A stretch of DNA of 64,000 bases from Lantana camara (Eukaryota; Streptophyta; Magnoliopsida; Lamiales; Verbenaceae). A model generated the notes under the pieces. It worked only from the letters and a program-made list of their open reading frames with translations, ran no database searches and was not told the DNA's origin. Location: the NCBI GenBank assembly GCA_037501455.1, contig CM074862.1, forward strand, positions 57,691,501 to 57,755,500, in the 5' to 3' direction. Made by a program: the position numbers and the translations under genes. Shown in pieces: positions 23,830 through 36,803 of this stretch (position 1 is its first letter; every line of letters begins with the position of its first letter).

Positions 23830-26800
23830 TGTAGCGCCCGGAGCGGCGAGCCACCACATCCCCCGCACCTAGCCCCGAACCCACATATGAAATGAAAATC
23901 CATAAATGAGCCCAAGACTAAGCGAACGGGAACCTGCACACACTTGCTAAGCTAGGCGGAGCTAAGACAAGACCAGAGCGCGCATAACATTAAGAAAGCG
24001 AAAGCATACATCAAAATCCAAGAAGATAATCCACAAAAACGGGTTCAACTAGCCCTAGAAGCCTGTCCCAAAAATATATAAATATAATTCAAAGAGCATA
24101 CATAAATCAAATCCCAGAGATGCATATACAAATCGATTAACAAATCTAAAACATATACAAATGTGACCGAAAGCTAAAGAAATACAACTCCAACTAGGAG
24201 ATTAGAACCCGACCGACTCACGACTCCGCCTAACACGAACCTATCTGCAAACTAACAAAAATTGAAAGGAGAGGGTCAGTCCACCGACTGAGTGAGGGGG
24301 ATAACGCACACCCACACGCGTATACATATAGAGCAAAGCACGTATTAAATAAAAGACTATGAACCGGGATAGGATTTTGCATACCAAAAACCATTTTCGA
24401 ATCAAACTTATACATATTCATATCATAATCGGACATAGCTTACAAGATAGGTCCTATCCCCGTTTCATAATCAACATATCTTAACGAATTCTTATACCCG
24501 GCGAGTATGGGTCTTACTCTAACTCCCCAAATTAGTAACATACGTATTAAAACAGAAAACACAAATCATAAACCAATCCAACCCCAACAACATGTAGTTC
24601 GGGGAGCAAACCCTCACTACTCTTACCAATGCACAAGGGGTAGCTAACCCACATTGTGCGAGTTATGGTATGTTAAGTCTTGTTCAAATTTGCCGGGCCC
24701 AGGAAATTGTGGGTAAGGACGCCTGGGACGGCAAGGGCCATCGGGTTAAGCCTGTGCAGGATTCCCATTTGAAGTACTAACGTGCGACTCATGGAGGTTG
24801 AGGAGCAAACTTACATACCTTAGCATACCTTACCTTGCAACTCGGTCTATGTTTTTAACGTACCTCTTCGTGTCATCCTAAATCATATCAAGTTGAAGAA
24901 GAGCAAAGCTTGCACGAAGGCACACGGTTTGGAGCATAGCCTGTTGCAAAACATTTTCAAGCTCACATATGCTCGTACATATAGTTCAAAACCATTTAAG
25001 CTTATAACACAATCATAAACGTATCTTATAAACACATATCTATTATATAAGTATAATAGTATAGTCACATGCGGCCTCGAAAACTTGTAGGTCGTATTAA
25101 CTAAAAAGAAACAAACCTAAACTTTACCTTTTACCAAAAGTGCTCACGGAGGAGCGTTGATGACCAAGAAGAAGCTAAATGGTGGATCCGACACCTCTCG
25201 AACTCAAAACTGAGACAAACAAACACATACTCAAGATTTAGACTCGATCATGAACCAATTAGACACACGGCGACGTATACAATTGCAAGTGGATGTAATG
25301 CATATCATAGAGATTCATATTTAGGCATATTGGAGCAAATAACCAAATATCACATAAGGAATTCAAGAATTAAACTCATATCATATCAAATAAACTCATA
25401 ATGTATCATATATTAGCATACCATATGCATTCATAAGCTTGAATTTCAAGGAAATAGCAAGAGATGTAAGAAAGCGTTAAACGTTTCATATAACGGTCAT
25501 GAATTCAAGTCACAATTATACCTAACAAATGAGGCCATAAACTTAAAATAATTAATGAAACATAACATATTACAACACCTTAGCATGTTAGGATCATAAC
25601 CGGGGTGGGAGAAGTTAAATACAAGTGAAGAGAAACAAGAAAACAAAGTTGGGAGCAAATGGACCGCTGCCCTAAATCCACCTCGGTGGATTTTTCTCAA
25701 AGGGGAAATCCACCCGCGTGGATTCAAGGCAGACAGTTCTACAAGGGCCTACCTCAAATCCACCCCGGTGGATTATTTTCAAAGCAAAATCCACCCCGGC
25801 GGATTTGGGTCAAAGGCCAAAAAGCTTCGGTTTCACCATGGAAAAAGCAACCAACACCCTTGTTTTTGAATCACCACTCAAGTAGCAATAAAATAAAATC
25901 AAAGGAGTAAGAAAACCATAAAAACAAGCAAGAGAAAGGCATCAAAACAGCTCCAAAAACGCAGCAACAACTGAAAATGGAAGGAGATCAAGAATAGGCA
26001 TGGGTTTCATTTATAACTTCCAAGAACTTCAAAGATCATTAAAGGCACATCATACCCAATCAACTTACATCAAATAAGAGCATGTATAAGTAATAAATGA
26101 GTCATGTTGATCAACATATATAGCTCCAACCCATAAAAAGGAAAGAGATGCACATATTCCTAAAATCTCAACATAACCTAACTATTCATCAAGCAAGGCA
26201 TAACCATGAATCTCTGATCATAAAACATGATTAATGAGGTGTAAAAAAATCACAAGAACAAGGAGATCAAGATTCCTAACTTACCTTAAAAGATTGGAGC
26301 AAGATAAGCTTGTCTTGAGCTCAAAATGGCCACAATGTAGGTAAGGTTCTTGTTACTTCTCCTTCCTTCTTTCTCTTGGAGGTAGGTTCAAAATTTAGGG
26401 CTAAAAGGGAAGAAAGAGATGGCTTATGGCCGAGATTAAGTCAATAAAAGGACAAGAAATGATTAGCCTAGCTCCAACTAGGTCTTAGGCACATATTATG
26501 TGCGTAAGGTGAAATCTGCGTGAACATGGGTCGAACCGAAGTCAAAAAGTTATGAGGCTTGTCCCATTGGATCCAAATCATCGACTCGAGTCCAATGGAG
26601 GTGACGGAACTCGAATCCGAGTTCCCTAACTCAAGATACGAATTAAAGACTCAAAAGTGGCCAATTTGCAAAAAGGCCCAAAAATTCAAATAAAGTGCAA
26701 CTGAGTCCCAACTAAAATCAATCAAGTCCAAAACAAATTCAAATCATACAATTAAGTCCTAAAATCATATAATTTACGTAATTCATAAAGTTGGCATGCT

Positions 26801-27026
26801 CGGGATTCCAATTCATAACTCGTAAATTTCACAAATTGCATGTATCACATTATATGTTCAAATAAGGCAAGTTCTTATCAAATAATTCAAGTTGTTCACA
26901 TAGGAAAATAAAATGAGGGAACGTAATTAACATAAGGTCACAATTTAAATAAGGAATCATATAGATTATGGAAAATAAACTCACACGTGACGCGTACCTG
27001 TACGTGTGAGCGAGCGGGGTGTCACA
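23830..27026 (-). repeat. 5' LTR of element G
   Basis: The LTR is 3197 bp, colinear with 14488-17695. Hairpin TCAGTC/GACTGA is at 24276-24291 and the palindrome array at 25674-25806. The visible differences from the 3' LTR are mostly single bases, many of them C/T or G/A, as expected for an element that has aged under cytosine methylation. Confidence 0.92.
25674..25806. repeat. Palindrome array, family G, 5' LTR
   Basis: Four units of the AATCCACCCCGGTGGATT type keep the spacings of the 3' LTR (about 32, 50, 31 bp). The third unit is perfect in its core; the first and second carry different changes from their 3' LTR partners. Confidence 0.88.
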
Positions 27027-27031
27027 GATAT

Positions 27032-27078
27032 AATTGAAGAGTGGAACCCTAAGGATTTCTCCTAATTCCTCAAGACAC
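27032..27078 (+). repeat. LTR C copy 1, piece 3 of 4
   Basis: This 47-bp sliver of LTR C is trapped between the right duplication of element G and the left duplication of Copia element 1. It joins 14487 to 39996 in the ancestral LTR. Confidence 0.7.
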
Positions 27079-28640
27079 TGTTAGGAATAGTGCCCTAGAA
27101 AGCTGATTGTATATCCGCTTTGTACTTTTCCTTATTGTGATCACAGATAATCTTTGAATAAAATAACGAATTGAGGTAATACTTCTTTATATGCTCTTGT
27201 TTGGTATGCGTTTACTTTAGTTGTGCATGTATGAGAACTCCCCTAATCCTGATGACTTTAGGACTCTACCATTTAGGTGAAATGGTTCATGAAACGAGCC
27301 CTATGTCACAGAAGTCATGATTAGTAAAATACTCCAAGCCGATGAGTCCTACAGACAGTGGGAGTGTCAATCTGACTCCTCTAAGGCTTGCTTGTGGGAT
27401 CACGCCCTTAAGAAGGACCACCTTGTTTCATGGAGGTGCAAAGTGTATAGTTGATACGTGCGTGATACATGAGGGTGCTTACTTCCATAAGTAAGTTCAC
27501 TGAGGTGCCCCGTGTGAGAAGATTCCTAAATGGGAAAGGAAGTTTCTATTTCAGGAAATGGAAACTTCCAGATTAGGAAATATCTCACGAGTCATTGATG
27601 TGATTAATTGATCCTTAGACTTGAGGTTCCATGTCGCTTTATAAGTTAACTCTGTAGTCTTAGGTATAAGCTTTAAAGGGTGTCGCCTTAGACAACTGAT
27701 TCAAGGCTTATGTTGAGGCTGCACAAGTGATTCATGAAAGTGAATGAGAATCAAGAAAGGACCTACACTTGCATTTGCAAGGTAATCTCTTATCATGTAA
27801 GTCATTCATATGCCATATGGAGTCCTTGGTCAAGGCAGTAGATCAAGACATCAAGAAAAGGGTTTCTTGGATTGAGATCAAATGGATGTGAAATGCACTT
27901 AGCTTTAAGACCATATTATTAGGGTTCTGATTATTCCCTTACCCTAGATCTTGGTTTAGAGATAGTAAGTAGGAGGATTGTATCTCACATGAATCAATGA
28001 CTTAAAGGTTCTGTCGAATCGAGGCATTCCAATTCAGCTAGGGGTTAAACACCTGTTGCTAGACTATGGTCGTTTAATCTGTGGACTGATTAATTAATTA
28101 GTGAATTAATTAATTATGGTCACTGCTAATTGAATTGAGAACCTAGAGGGTTACACATAACAACTTGGTTACATGAGTTGAGACTTTGAAATGATTAAAC
28201 GAGTTAATCGAGCCAAAAGGGTTCCACAAGTGTGAAGCACACGTGTGGGTCACGTGAGTGACACGTGTCATACATGGACACGTGTGCACCGTGCGTGTAT
28301 ATTTATTTATGTATTAAATAATTAATGTGTTAATTATTTAATAGACTTTGGTTTAATTTTGAATTAAAATGAAAGTCTTATTTTGGAGAAATTAATCTAT
28401 TTAATTAATTATGAATAAATTAATTAGATAAATAAGTTATTTATTAATAAATAAAGTATAATATTATCCAATAGGAGTTTGGATATTTTTAGCTCTCTTA
28501 AAAGTTGATTTGAATTAGAATTCAAAGTCAAAGTTTGGAATTACTTGATGATCAAGTAATAAGAGAGAGAGGGACCAAATCCTTAGTCCCATAGGACTAG
28601 GTTCAGCCGCCCCTCTCTATATTATAAGAGAGAGAGGGAC
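27079..28640 (+). repeat. 5' LTR of Copia 1 (right boundary unresolved)
   Basis: It matches the 3' LTR (38178-39990) closely from TGTTAGGAATAG to about 28590. The next ~50 bp, including a TATA-like TATATTATAA at 28618-28627, match the promoter part of the Copia 3 LTR, which the Copia 1 3' LTR lacks. From ~28640 on there is no match to the last ~310 bp of either LTR, so this LTR is truncated or recombinant. Confidence 0.8.
28240..28284. promoter_or_regulatory. CACGTG (G-box) cluster in Copia 1 5' LTR
   Basis: Four CACGTG cores at 28240, 28251, 28262 and 28279 have centres 11, 11 and 17 bp apart. A fifth, present in the 3' LTR, is mutated here (CACAAGTGTG). CACGTG is the core of plant bZIP/bHLH sites (established); use by this LTR is inferred. 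Confidence 0.65.
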
Positions 28641-30391
28641 CTGTCCTAGGCGCGCCCGGACTGGCCCGCCAGCCCCTCCCGCAACCGCGCGGGAGCGTCC
28701 CGCACCACAGCCCGACAACCTTCTCGTTTTTTGTGTTTAGTCCAATCCAATCCTAATTTAATTTTCTGAAATATTTTGTTTTATTAAATTTGAATTATTT
28801 TTTAAATAATTGTTTAAATTGGGATTTTGAAAAATTAAGCGATTTAAATTTTGGAAAAATTGCAAACTTTATTTTATGAAAATATTGAAAGAATAAAATT
28901 GTTAATTTTCAGAAATTAATTGGAATTTTATTAGTTTATAGTGTTTCGGGTTTCATAGAAAAGGCTCTTGAACATGAATTGCATCTAAGTCGTGTCTTAA
29001 GCTATTAGAGCTTAATGCGAGAATTTTAATTTATTGGTTAAATTTAAATTCTTGCAATTTATGCATGTTAGGTGATCATAGGTTTAGACTTATGTATGGT
29101 TTTAATTTATGCACATGGATGGTTTAAATTGGGGTTGGAGCCCTATAGTTGCGTTTTTCAATTGAGGTTGGAGCCTCACTTATGTGCGTACTATTATGTG
29201 ATTTATTATGTGGCTTTCCATATTACTGTTTTGAGGCCGGGGTATGCCCCGTGTATTTGTCTAAGGCCAATATGAAGATTGAGCCTTATTACTTTTCAGT
29301 ATTTTTTCATTTTTTGAGAGTAGAATAGGTGGTGAGGTTTTATTTTCATTTTCGAGACAATGCACCCATGGAGTAAGATGGACCACATTCAAGTAACAGG
29401 GAGGCCATAAGTGAAGACCCCTCAAAATGTTAGGGAGGGGAATCTCAATTGAAAATGTAATAGCGATAGGGCTCATATTTTGTTACTGCTTTCCCTTATG
29501 TGATTTAAACTGTTTATGTGGCATGTATGTTAGAACTTGTGATTGTGGAGTGGCTCCCACATATCACGCATAGGATAGGTAGAACCCATGATCATCACAT
29601 GTTAGTATCATGCTAGGACATATTATCTGCTAAGTGCTTGTGTGAAATGCATTTAAGTTGTACTTGCATTAATAAAGACTAATTAAAATTGGATAACATA
29701 TATGTTGGTGAGGTCGAACCGGACAATTCTCCGGTTGATTCGAAAATTCCCATTAAATATTAAGCTCATTTCGAATATTAGGTGTTTAATTCGAGATGCA
29801 AATTTTGAATTAAATTCCTAGCATTCCATCAATAGGTTTTAAGTTTAGTAAGTGAAGCTAGTTATTGTCCGCGAGTCGTGGGATAGCTAGTGGAGCTTAT
29901 TAGTTCTTAGTTACCTAATCGATCATTTTAAATGATCAATATTTCGTGGTCAATTTTGGCAAGGGCGATGTCCGCGAGTCGTAGGTCGTTCGAACTAAGT
30001 TTTGATCATGATCTTATGATTGATGGGTCTAGCTTAACGCCTAAGTAAATATGGATGTCACACGAGTCGTGGGTCCATATTGAAAGACAGGTGATGCAAA
30101 AACAATTAATAAGAGTTCTAAAGGTGTTAGAATTGGTAAGTTGTACCTACCTAGGGTTTTACTTAGAATGTCCGCGAGTCGTGGGTTCGAGGTAAAATGC
30201 TTAGGATCTTAGTACCCATTGGGAAACGTGTTCCTCTTAGATCTTTGGGAATTATAGATCTTTGAAAAACAGTGGGAGCTACATTAGATTAAAGACCTTA
30301 TCTTTTGTATATCGTTATAATTCAGCATGCTCACTAGTTCTCTGTTTTACCATTTAGGTCGTAGATTCTGTGATTCTCTACGTTTTTTGGA
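28641..30391 (+). other. Copia 1 leader with four conserved hairpins (29858-30197)
   Basis: No ORF. A GC-rich block (28640-28720) is followed by AT-rich sequence. No clear TGGTATCAGAGC is seen where the LTR should end. Near gag, four hairpins share the top sequence CGAGTCGTG: 29858-29890, 29963-29991, 30048-30081 (8-bp perfect outer stem AATATGGA/TCCATATT) and 30157-30197. Their centres are about 101, 90 and 110 bp apart, matching the Copia 2 leader. Confidence 0.75.
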
Positions 30392-30906
30392 ATGGCAACC
30401 AAAAACCCTCTTGTATCGATCCTCGGGTCAACAAGTTGACTGGTCCCAACTATTCTGATTGGCTGAGGAATCTAAAAATCATTTTTAGATTCTGAGAAGA
30501 TAACTTATGTTCTCTTTGAAGGGGAGCCTAGTCCCGAAGGGGAGGCTCCCACTCGGGCCGAGCGGGATGCGATCCAGAAGTGGAAGGATGATAATCTCCA
30601 AGCCCATTTTACCCTATGTTGGCTAACATGTCTCCGAACTTGCAAAGGCAACATGAGGCCATGGAATTTGCTTGGGAGATTTACGACCACTTAGAGCAAC
30701 TTTACCGCCCTCATGAACATGTTACAAGGTATAACACTTCAAAGGAATTGTTCCACTTGAGAATGAGGGAAGGTTCAAGTGTCCATGAATATGGACTCAA
30801 GTTTTTCGCCCTTACTGAGAAACTTGGTTCCATGGACATGCCACTGAAAGATGAGCTTTCAGTGGACTTGTTGCTAGCCTCGCTCCCACCATCAGCTCAA
30901 CTACTG
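30392..30906 (+). pseudogene. Copia 1 gag, N-terminal and central part, frameshifted
   Basis: The ATG at 30392 begins MATKNPLVSIL as in Copia Gag, but indels at ~30418 and ~30485 break the frame (pieces LTGPNYSDWLRNLK are readable). The longest clean piece is 30616-30906 (LANMSPNLQRQHEAMEF..ELFHLRMREGSSVHEY), which corresponds to the UBN2-type Gag core. A further shift occurs at ~30906, before the zinc-knuckle part. Confidence 0.85.
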
Positions 30907-30929
30907 TAGCTGAGCTGATTAGTCAGCTT

Positions 30930-31925
30930 GTGACTGCTGAAAGCCCGATCAAGAAGGACAATAAGGTTCTGATGGTGAATGCTCCATCTTCCTCTTCTGG
31001 GCCTTCTAAAGGTAAGGGCAAGAAAGCCCAAAAGAAGAAGAAGAAACCCCTTAGGCCTACTGGTGGCATTTCGAAGGGGAAGGCCCAAAAGAAGAAGCGT
31101 GATCAGAAAGAGGATGTTTGCTTCCATTGTGGCAAAGCGGGACATTGGAGGAGAAACTGCCTAGAGTACAAGGCTACTCTAAAGAAAGGTATGTTTCTTG
31201 TTGAAGTAAATCTTTCTATTAATTCTAGTTCTTGGGTACTTGATACCGGTTGTGGAGCTCATATATGTAATGATGTACAGATGCTAAATGAAGTCCAACA
31301 ACTCAGAGAAGGAGAATGTGTCTTGAAGATCGGCGATGGCTCAAATGTTGAAGCTCGAGCTTTAGGCACAATTAGATTAGATTTAGGTAGTTTTGAGTTA
31401 GTTTTAAACAAAGTCCTTTATGTACCGAACATTATTCGTAATATAATTTCAGTTCCAATTTTAGATTGTGAAGGTTATGAAACTTATATTAAGAATGGTA
31501 AATATTTTATCCAACGGGACAACTCTTCCGTTCACATCGGTACTCTAAGTAATGGACTTTATCTAACTCAAAATATCAATATTATGAATATACAACGAGA
31601 AACTAAACGTAAGAGAGATGACAAAGTTTCAGCTCCCTTATGGCACACTAGATTAGGACACATCTCCAAGAATAGAATTAGCAAGATAAACACTTTAGGA
31701 TCATTCTTTGAAAATGATCTCAAAGAGTTAACTTCTTGCAAATCCTGTCTCAAAGGAAAGATGTCCAAAGTTCCTTTTAGAGGAACTGTGGAACGTGCCA
31801 CTAAGGTCTTGGATTTGATCCATTCTGATGTTTGTGGACCGCTTAGTGTAAGCACAAGAAACAATCATCAGTCCTTTACCGATGACTTTAGTAAGGTATG
31901 GTTATGTATACTTAATGAAGTATAA
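30930..31925 (+). pseudogene. Copia 1 gag zinc knuckle, protease and integrase N-terminus
   Basis: This 331-codon frame contains a basic linker, one CCHC knuckle (CFHCGKAGHWRRNC), the protease motif WVLDTGCGAHIC, the integrase zinc site (HTRLGHISKN..CKSCLKGKM) and the first core Asp (LIHSDVCGP). Around 31870 one or more bases are lost at STRNNHQS/FTDDFSK, and the frame ends soon after. The ATG at 30930 is internal, not a true start. Confidence 0.88.
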
Positions 31926-32916
31926 ATCTGAAACTCTTGAGAAATTCCTAGAATTTCAAAAGGAGGTTGAGAACCAAACTGGTCACAAGATCAAAGCACT
32001 TCAATCTGATCGAGGAGGCGAGTATCTTAGTGAAGAATTCCTTAATCATCTCAAAGATAATGGGATTATCTCTCAATGGACACCTCCGGGGAACTCCTCA
32101 ACTCAATGGAGTTTCTGAGAGAAGGAATCGAACTCTACTCGATATGGTTCGTTCCATGATGAGTTTCACTGACTTACCACCTTCTTTCTGGGGTTATGCC
32201 CTAGAAACTGCAGCAAAGATTTTGAATCTAGTTCCATCTAAGTCAGTCCCTAAAAAGCCCAATGAAATGTGGCATGGTAAAATCCCTAGTTGTTCTTACT
32301 TAAAAATTTGGGGTTGTCCTGCTTACGTGAAGAGGACAGTGGGAGATAAGTTAGAATCTCGTTCTAACTTATGCTACTTTGTAGGTTATCCTAAGGAATC
32401 CATAGGATACTACTTCTATGATCAATCTGAGCAAAAGGTGTTTGTTTCCAGAAATGCCACTTTTCTTGAGGAACCGTTCCTTAAAGAAAAGAAAGGCAAG
32501 ATCATAGAATTAGAGGAAGTACAAAGTGACCCCACGCCACCCACTGAAGCAACGTCCCCTTCTGACCAACCACAACCAATCACAAATTTCGATACACATG
32601 CAAATCCTCCTCTAAGGCGTTCTGAACGTACTCCTAGACAGCCGGAGAGAAGATATGGATTCTTCCATGAAATCTCTCAAAAGGATAATGCTCCTTTAAC
32701 ATATGAGGAGGCACTTTCAGATTCTGACTCTGAACAGTGGATAGAAGCCATGAAATCCGAAATGGATTCCATGAACTCCAACCAAGTTTGGACCTTGGTA
32801 GATTTACCTGATGGGGTCAAACCCATAGGTTGCAAATGGATCTTTAAGAGAAACTTGGAGTTGATGGAAGCATTGCAGCCTACAAAGCAAGACTGGTTGC
32901 AAATGGATTCACTCAA
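31882..32916 (+). pseudogene. Copia 1 integrase core to start of RT, two frames, cut by solo LTR E
   Basis: The integrase core (YGYVYLMKYKSE..SDRGGEYLSEEF..WTPPG) reads from 31882 to ~32095. A small insertion then shifts to the next frame, which holds GVSERRNRTLLDMVRSMM (the DDE glutamate) and runs into the RT start (WIEAMKSEMDSMNSNQVWTLVD..). One more shift occurs near KRNLELMEA at ~32860. The frame is interrupted at 32916 by LTR E and resumes at 36804. Confidence 0.85.
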
Positions 32917-35900
32917 TGTAGCACCCCGCACGTGAGGCACCACATCCCCCGCACTATGGCTCAACACGAGTATCGAAACAGTACTCCGCACCCCTATCAA
33001 ACCATAGCGAACGGGAGACAAACATAAAAACCTTCCTAAGCCAGGCGGAGCTAGACCCTGCAAAGAATACCAAATCACAAAGTAATATGCATAGCCAAGC
33101 CAAAGTTCAATCATATCAACCATAACCAGAATTGGGCTCTTCAGGCCTCTTTTACATCATAACAAAACCCAGTAAAAGCAATTCAATACCAATTACATGA
33201 ATATTCAAGTTCATGATATAACCGAAACAAATCATACATAATTCCAATACATGAATGAGTGAAGAGACTCTCCTAATCTAACTCGACTCACTTAAAGACT
33301 CCAGACACCTCCGCCTAGCTCGAAACTCCAAAGTCAAACCTGCACACTAAAAGATTGGGGAGGGAGAGGGGTCAGTCTGTAGAAGACTGAGTGAGCAGGA
33401 GCGATATACATAAATAAAAACATGCACATGCGAGTCATAAATTCCGAACAAGGTTTTGGTTGCGATTAGTTCCCAAAAAGGGCAAGAGAATGATTAATCA
33501 ATGCTCGGATTTTATGACTAATTCATATTAAATTCATTACATTCTTAAATCATACATAAATATAAGGCTCGGCGAGTGAGCGTGCACAATCTCCAACCAA
33601 ACTCCGACCGTGTACGACAAATATCATTAATACATTGATTAGGCGATCATGCAATATATCATAATACATGCAGACCATAAATCATATCATAAACATGTTC
33701 GTTTGGGCGATCCGGATCCCGGCCTTCCCGCACGGTGCATAATCATAACATAACATATATATAAGAAAAGGCATAAATCATAACCAACCTTCTTCCTCCG
33801 GGTGGTAGACGGGCTTGCAAGACCCGACCACCGGTTCATACATGGGCCAATGGGGGTACATGAATCCCCCAAGGGCACTCAGCTCCCATTCCCCGCTAAA
33901 ACTCCTAGCGAGGGCCGGTATCACCTTAGTTTGGTTGGGACTAGTATATGGGATCCCCGTCAGCCCTTGCTTCCTCGGTTAGCCACATATACTAAGTCCC
34001 GGGGCCCGAACAGGCATAAATATAAATGTGTCTCGCCAAACATTTCAATTCATAAGTACATATCATAATTCATAAATCATTAAAAAGGGTTTACTCGATC
34101 AATATTTACTCGATAACTTTACTTGAAAAGTAACATATATGTATAATCATAAGGTTTCGGCCAAAGCTTTTCACATAAAGGTTGTAGGGTTTGTTACATA
34201 GCTAAAACAAAAACACCCTCACCTGAACCGTGACGAAACAAGGAACGAGTACCAAGTGCCTGAACAAGATCTCTCCACCCTGGAGACAAACTGTACAAAA
34301 GACCACAAGACGTGTTCGTGAGACTCAAGATTCTTAATGAACCATATATGACGCACGGCAATGAAGTGAATATGACCTGAATGCATATATGATCATGTTA
34401 TATCACAAAAACGTTCATGTGCACTATTAATGCAATTAAGGCATATAAACAAGCCATTCATTCAAATACCTTCAAGAAATGAAGGTATCATACTCATTTA
34501 TTTCATATCCTTCATAATTCATAGCAATATCTTACAAAATCTTGGAACCATAATCACATTATACCTTCAAACATGTTTACATTGAGTATGATACACAAAA
34601 AGGTAAAGAACATCACTTAAGACATCAAAAGAATGCAAGAATGTACTTAATATTTCATATAGAAGCATTCAAGCCACGTCATAGCAATTCACCAAAAGCA
34701 TGCTTTAAACCTCATCCAAATGCTATGAAATTAAACCAAAATACTCCTAACACATAGCAAAATAAGTTCATAGTTCAACACGAAAGGAGATAAAGTCATT
34801 AAGGAGGTGAAATAAACCGAAAACCGAAAAGGAAGCAACAAAGACTGCGCAAGGGAAGGGACACAGGGGTGTCACCCTCCTTAGCCAAACTGAGCCACGG
34901 CCGTGGCTCAGTACATAGCTGCCCAGAAGGTGTGACACGCCCGTGTCTCACACTTATGTGTAAATGAGACACGGGGGTGTCACGGTATAGAACTTAACTG
35001 CACACAAAGTTTTACCGGCAAAACTGAACCCATACCAAATCAATCCAAAAGCATACCAAATCAACTCCAAATGCTATGAAACTTAATATACAACACATTT
35101 GGCATGTTGGGAACATATTTCATTTAGAGTGAAAAGGCTAATTCACACGTTAAGAGCATATAAATCATGCAGCAAAACTGGGTCGCTAAAATCGCACATA
35201 TAAGCCCTATTGATTCAATCAGCCATGATCAAGTACTTAGGGGTTGAATTTGGATCTGAAACTTTGGGGAATGCATGCTAACATACTAAACAACTAATAT
35301 ACTTCATATATATGCAAAATGGTACAATTTAAAGCACATTAGAATGACCAACACGTTACAAAACGCAACAGCAACAAGTCTGTCATGAAGCATGCATAAA
35401 AACAGGTCATGTATTTCGGTTTTGGGACTTAAGATGGATCCAAATACTTGAAACATGAATGCTAACATATAGAACAATGAGTGTACATCAACTCCATGCA
35501 ATTTCACACAAAATGGAGGCCAAATGATGAAGCAACAACACATAATTTCACACAACAGTCACAAAACAGGGGAAGTAGTTTGATCATCAAGTTTGGAGCT
35601 CCATATCTCATAATTTCACCAAAGGGTCAAGAGATAAAATCCTCCTAATATCATATACTATCATTTAGGAAAGAAATGGGTCAAGAAACAAGCTCATATG
35701 ATCATGTATAAGCAAGAAAATCAGCTACACAAGCAAATAGGTCACAAGAACAAAATCCCTAAAAGTTCATACCAAACTCATCACCCAAACCCTAATCAAA
35801 TCTGATCCAAATCATGTTGTAAGAAGATTAAATCAAGTATAATAGAGTAGAGAAGACATAAATATTCATACCTTAAAGATTTGAAGAAGAAGGGAGGTGA

Positions 35901-36803
35901 TTTGAGCTCCAAAATCACAAGAATGGCCTAGGGTTTTCTCTCCTTTCTTCTCTCCCTCTCTCTCGATCAGCTCCAGCAGAAATGGGAGATGTTTGGTTCG
36001 GTTTTGCTGCTAAAAGGGTAGGAGAAAGGCTTAACCCAAGGTATAAAAGTCATGGTTAAGGTATGGTTAGGTTAAGAGGTGTTATGGGGTCCCACCATGA
36101 AGACTAGTCAACCAAAAGGAGCTCTTCTTGCACGAGTTGTCCGTTACGGTTGGATTTCGGAGGTCTTAATGATTTCAAAAAGGTATGAGGCTTGTTCCAT
36201 TGTCTCCGAATTGTCGATACGAAGGCAACGGAGGTGTCGGAATTCGAATCCGAATTCCCGAGCTCAAGATATCACGTACGGAACTAAGGGTGCGCTAATT
36301 GCTCGTTAGCCCCCGACTTGGTTCCACAAATCAAATTAAATTCGTAAACACGTCAAATGAATCCGAAAACATAAACCAAGCATAGAGACATGTTCATAAC
36401 ACACATATTTACAACATATTAAATTTTCACGACATTTCGGTATCAATACATATATGAACAAAGCACAAATAGAACACTCATGCGCATGAACGAATTCATA
36501 TTGTTATAAATGAATTACTAAAACTTAAATTCCATATTAAATGAATTTAAAGCCAACTAATAACATGTTGAAATTAATTAACAGAATTACCGAAATAGTT
36601 AAGGTAACATGAAACCTTAATTAAGAAATTAAACACTAAATATCAAAGTAAAATAAAATGAATTAAATTAAAGTAACAATAGTTTATAGTTTAAATCAAA
36701 TATAAACATTTATAAACGATTAATCATATAATTAAATAATTAAATTGCGCAATTTATAAACAAATACGCCATATTATTAAAACTGAAAAATTGGGGCGTT
36801 ACA
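32917..36803 (-). mobile_element. Solo LTR E nested in Copia 1 reverse transcriptase
   Basis: The 3887-bp LTR reads TGTAGCACCCC..GGGGCGTTACA on +, with the perfect duplication CTCAA (32912-32916 and 36804-36808). It is the longest LTR in the window. Hairpin TCAGTCT/AGACTGA is at 33372-33390 and the palindrome array at 34858-34984. No coding domain is seen inside; short ORFs are not gene-like. Confidence 0.92.
34858..34984. repeat. Palindrome array, family E, four units of mixed sequence
   Basis: Units are near 34858-34877 (GACACAGGGGTGTC core), 34891-34910 (perfect TGAGCCACGGCCGTGGCTCA), 34931-34952 (GACACGCCCGTGTC core) and 34966-34984 (GACACGGGGGTGTC core). Spacings are about 33, 40 and 34 bp. 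Within this one array the second unit has a different arm sequence from the other three. Confidence 0.87.

Larger units (their letters stand above)
14488..27026 (-). mobile_element. Non-autonomous Gypsy-type LTR element G, nested insertion inside
   Basis: Two long LTRs in the same orientation (14488-17695 and 23830-27026) flank a short interior, and the perfect duplication GATAT (14483-14487 and 27027-27031) brackets the whole. A primer site for initiator tRNA-Met and a G-rich polypurine tract are present. Without the nested solo LTR C (20057-23251) the interior is only ~2.9 kb. It has a decayed gag but no protease, RT, RNase H or integrase, so it must have depended on another element (LARD/TR-GAG-like class). 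It sits in LTR C copy 1. Confidence 0.92.

Noticed and set aside
29001..29016. Candidate primer site CTATTAGAGCTTAATG in Copia 1
   Set aside because: It differs from TATCAGAGC at a key base and no LTR-like end (..CA) precedes it. Left unassigned.
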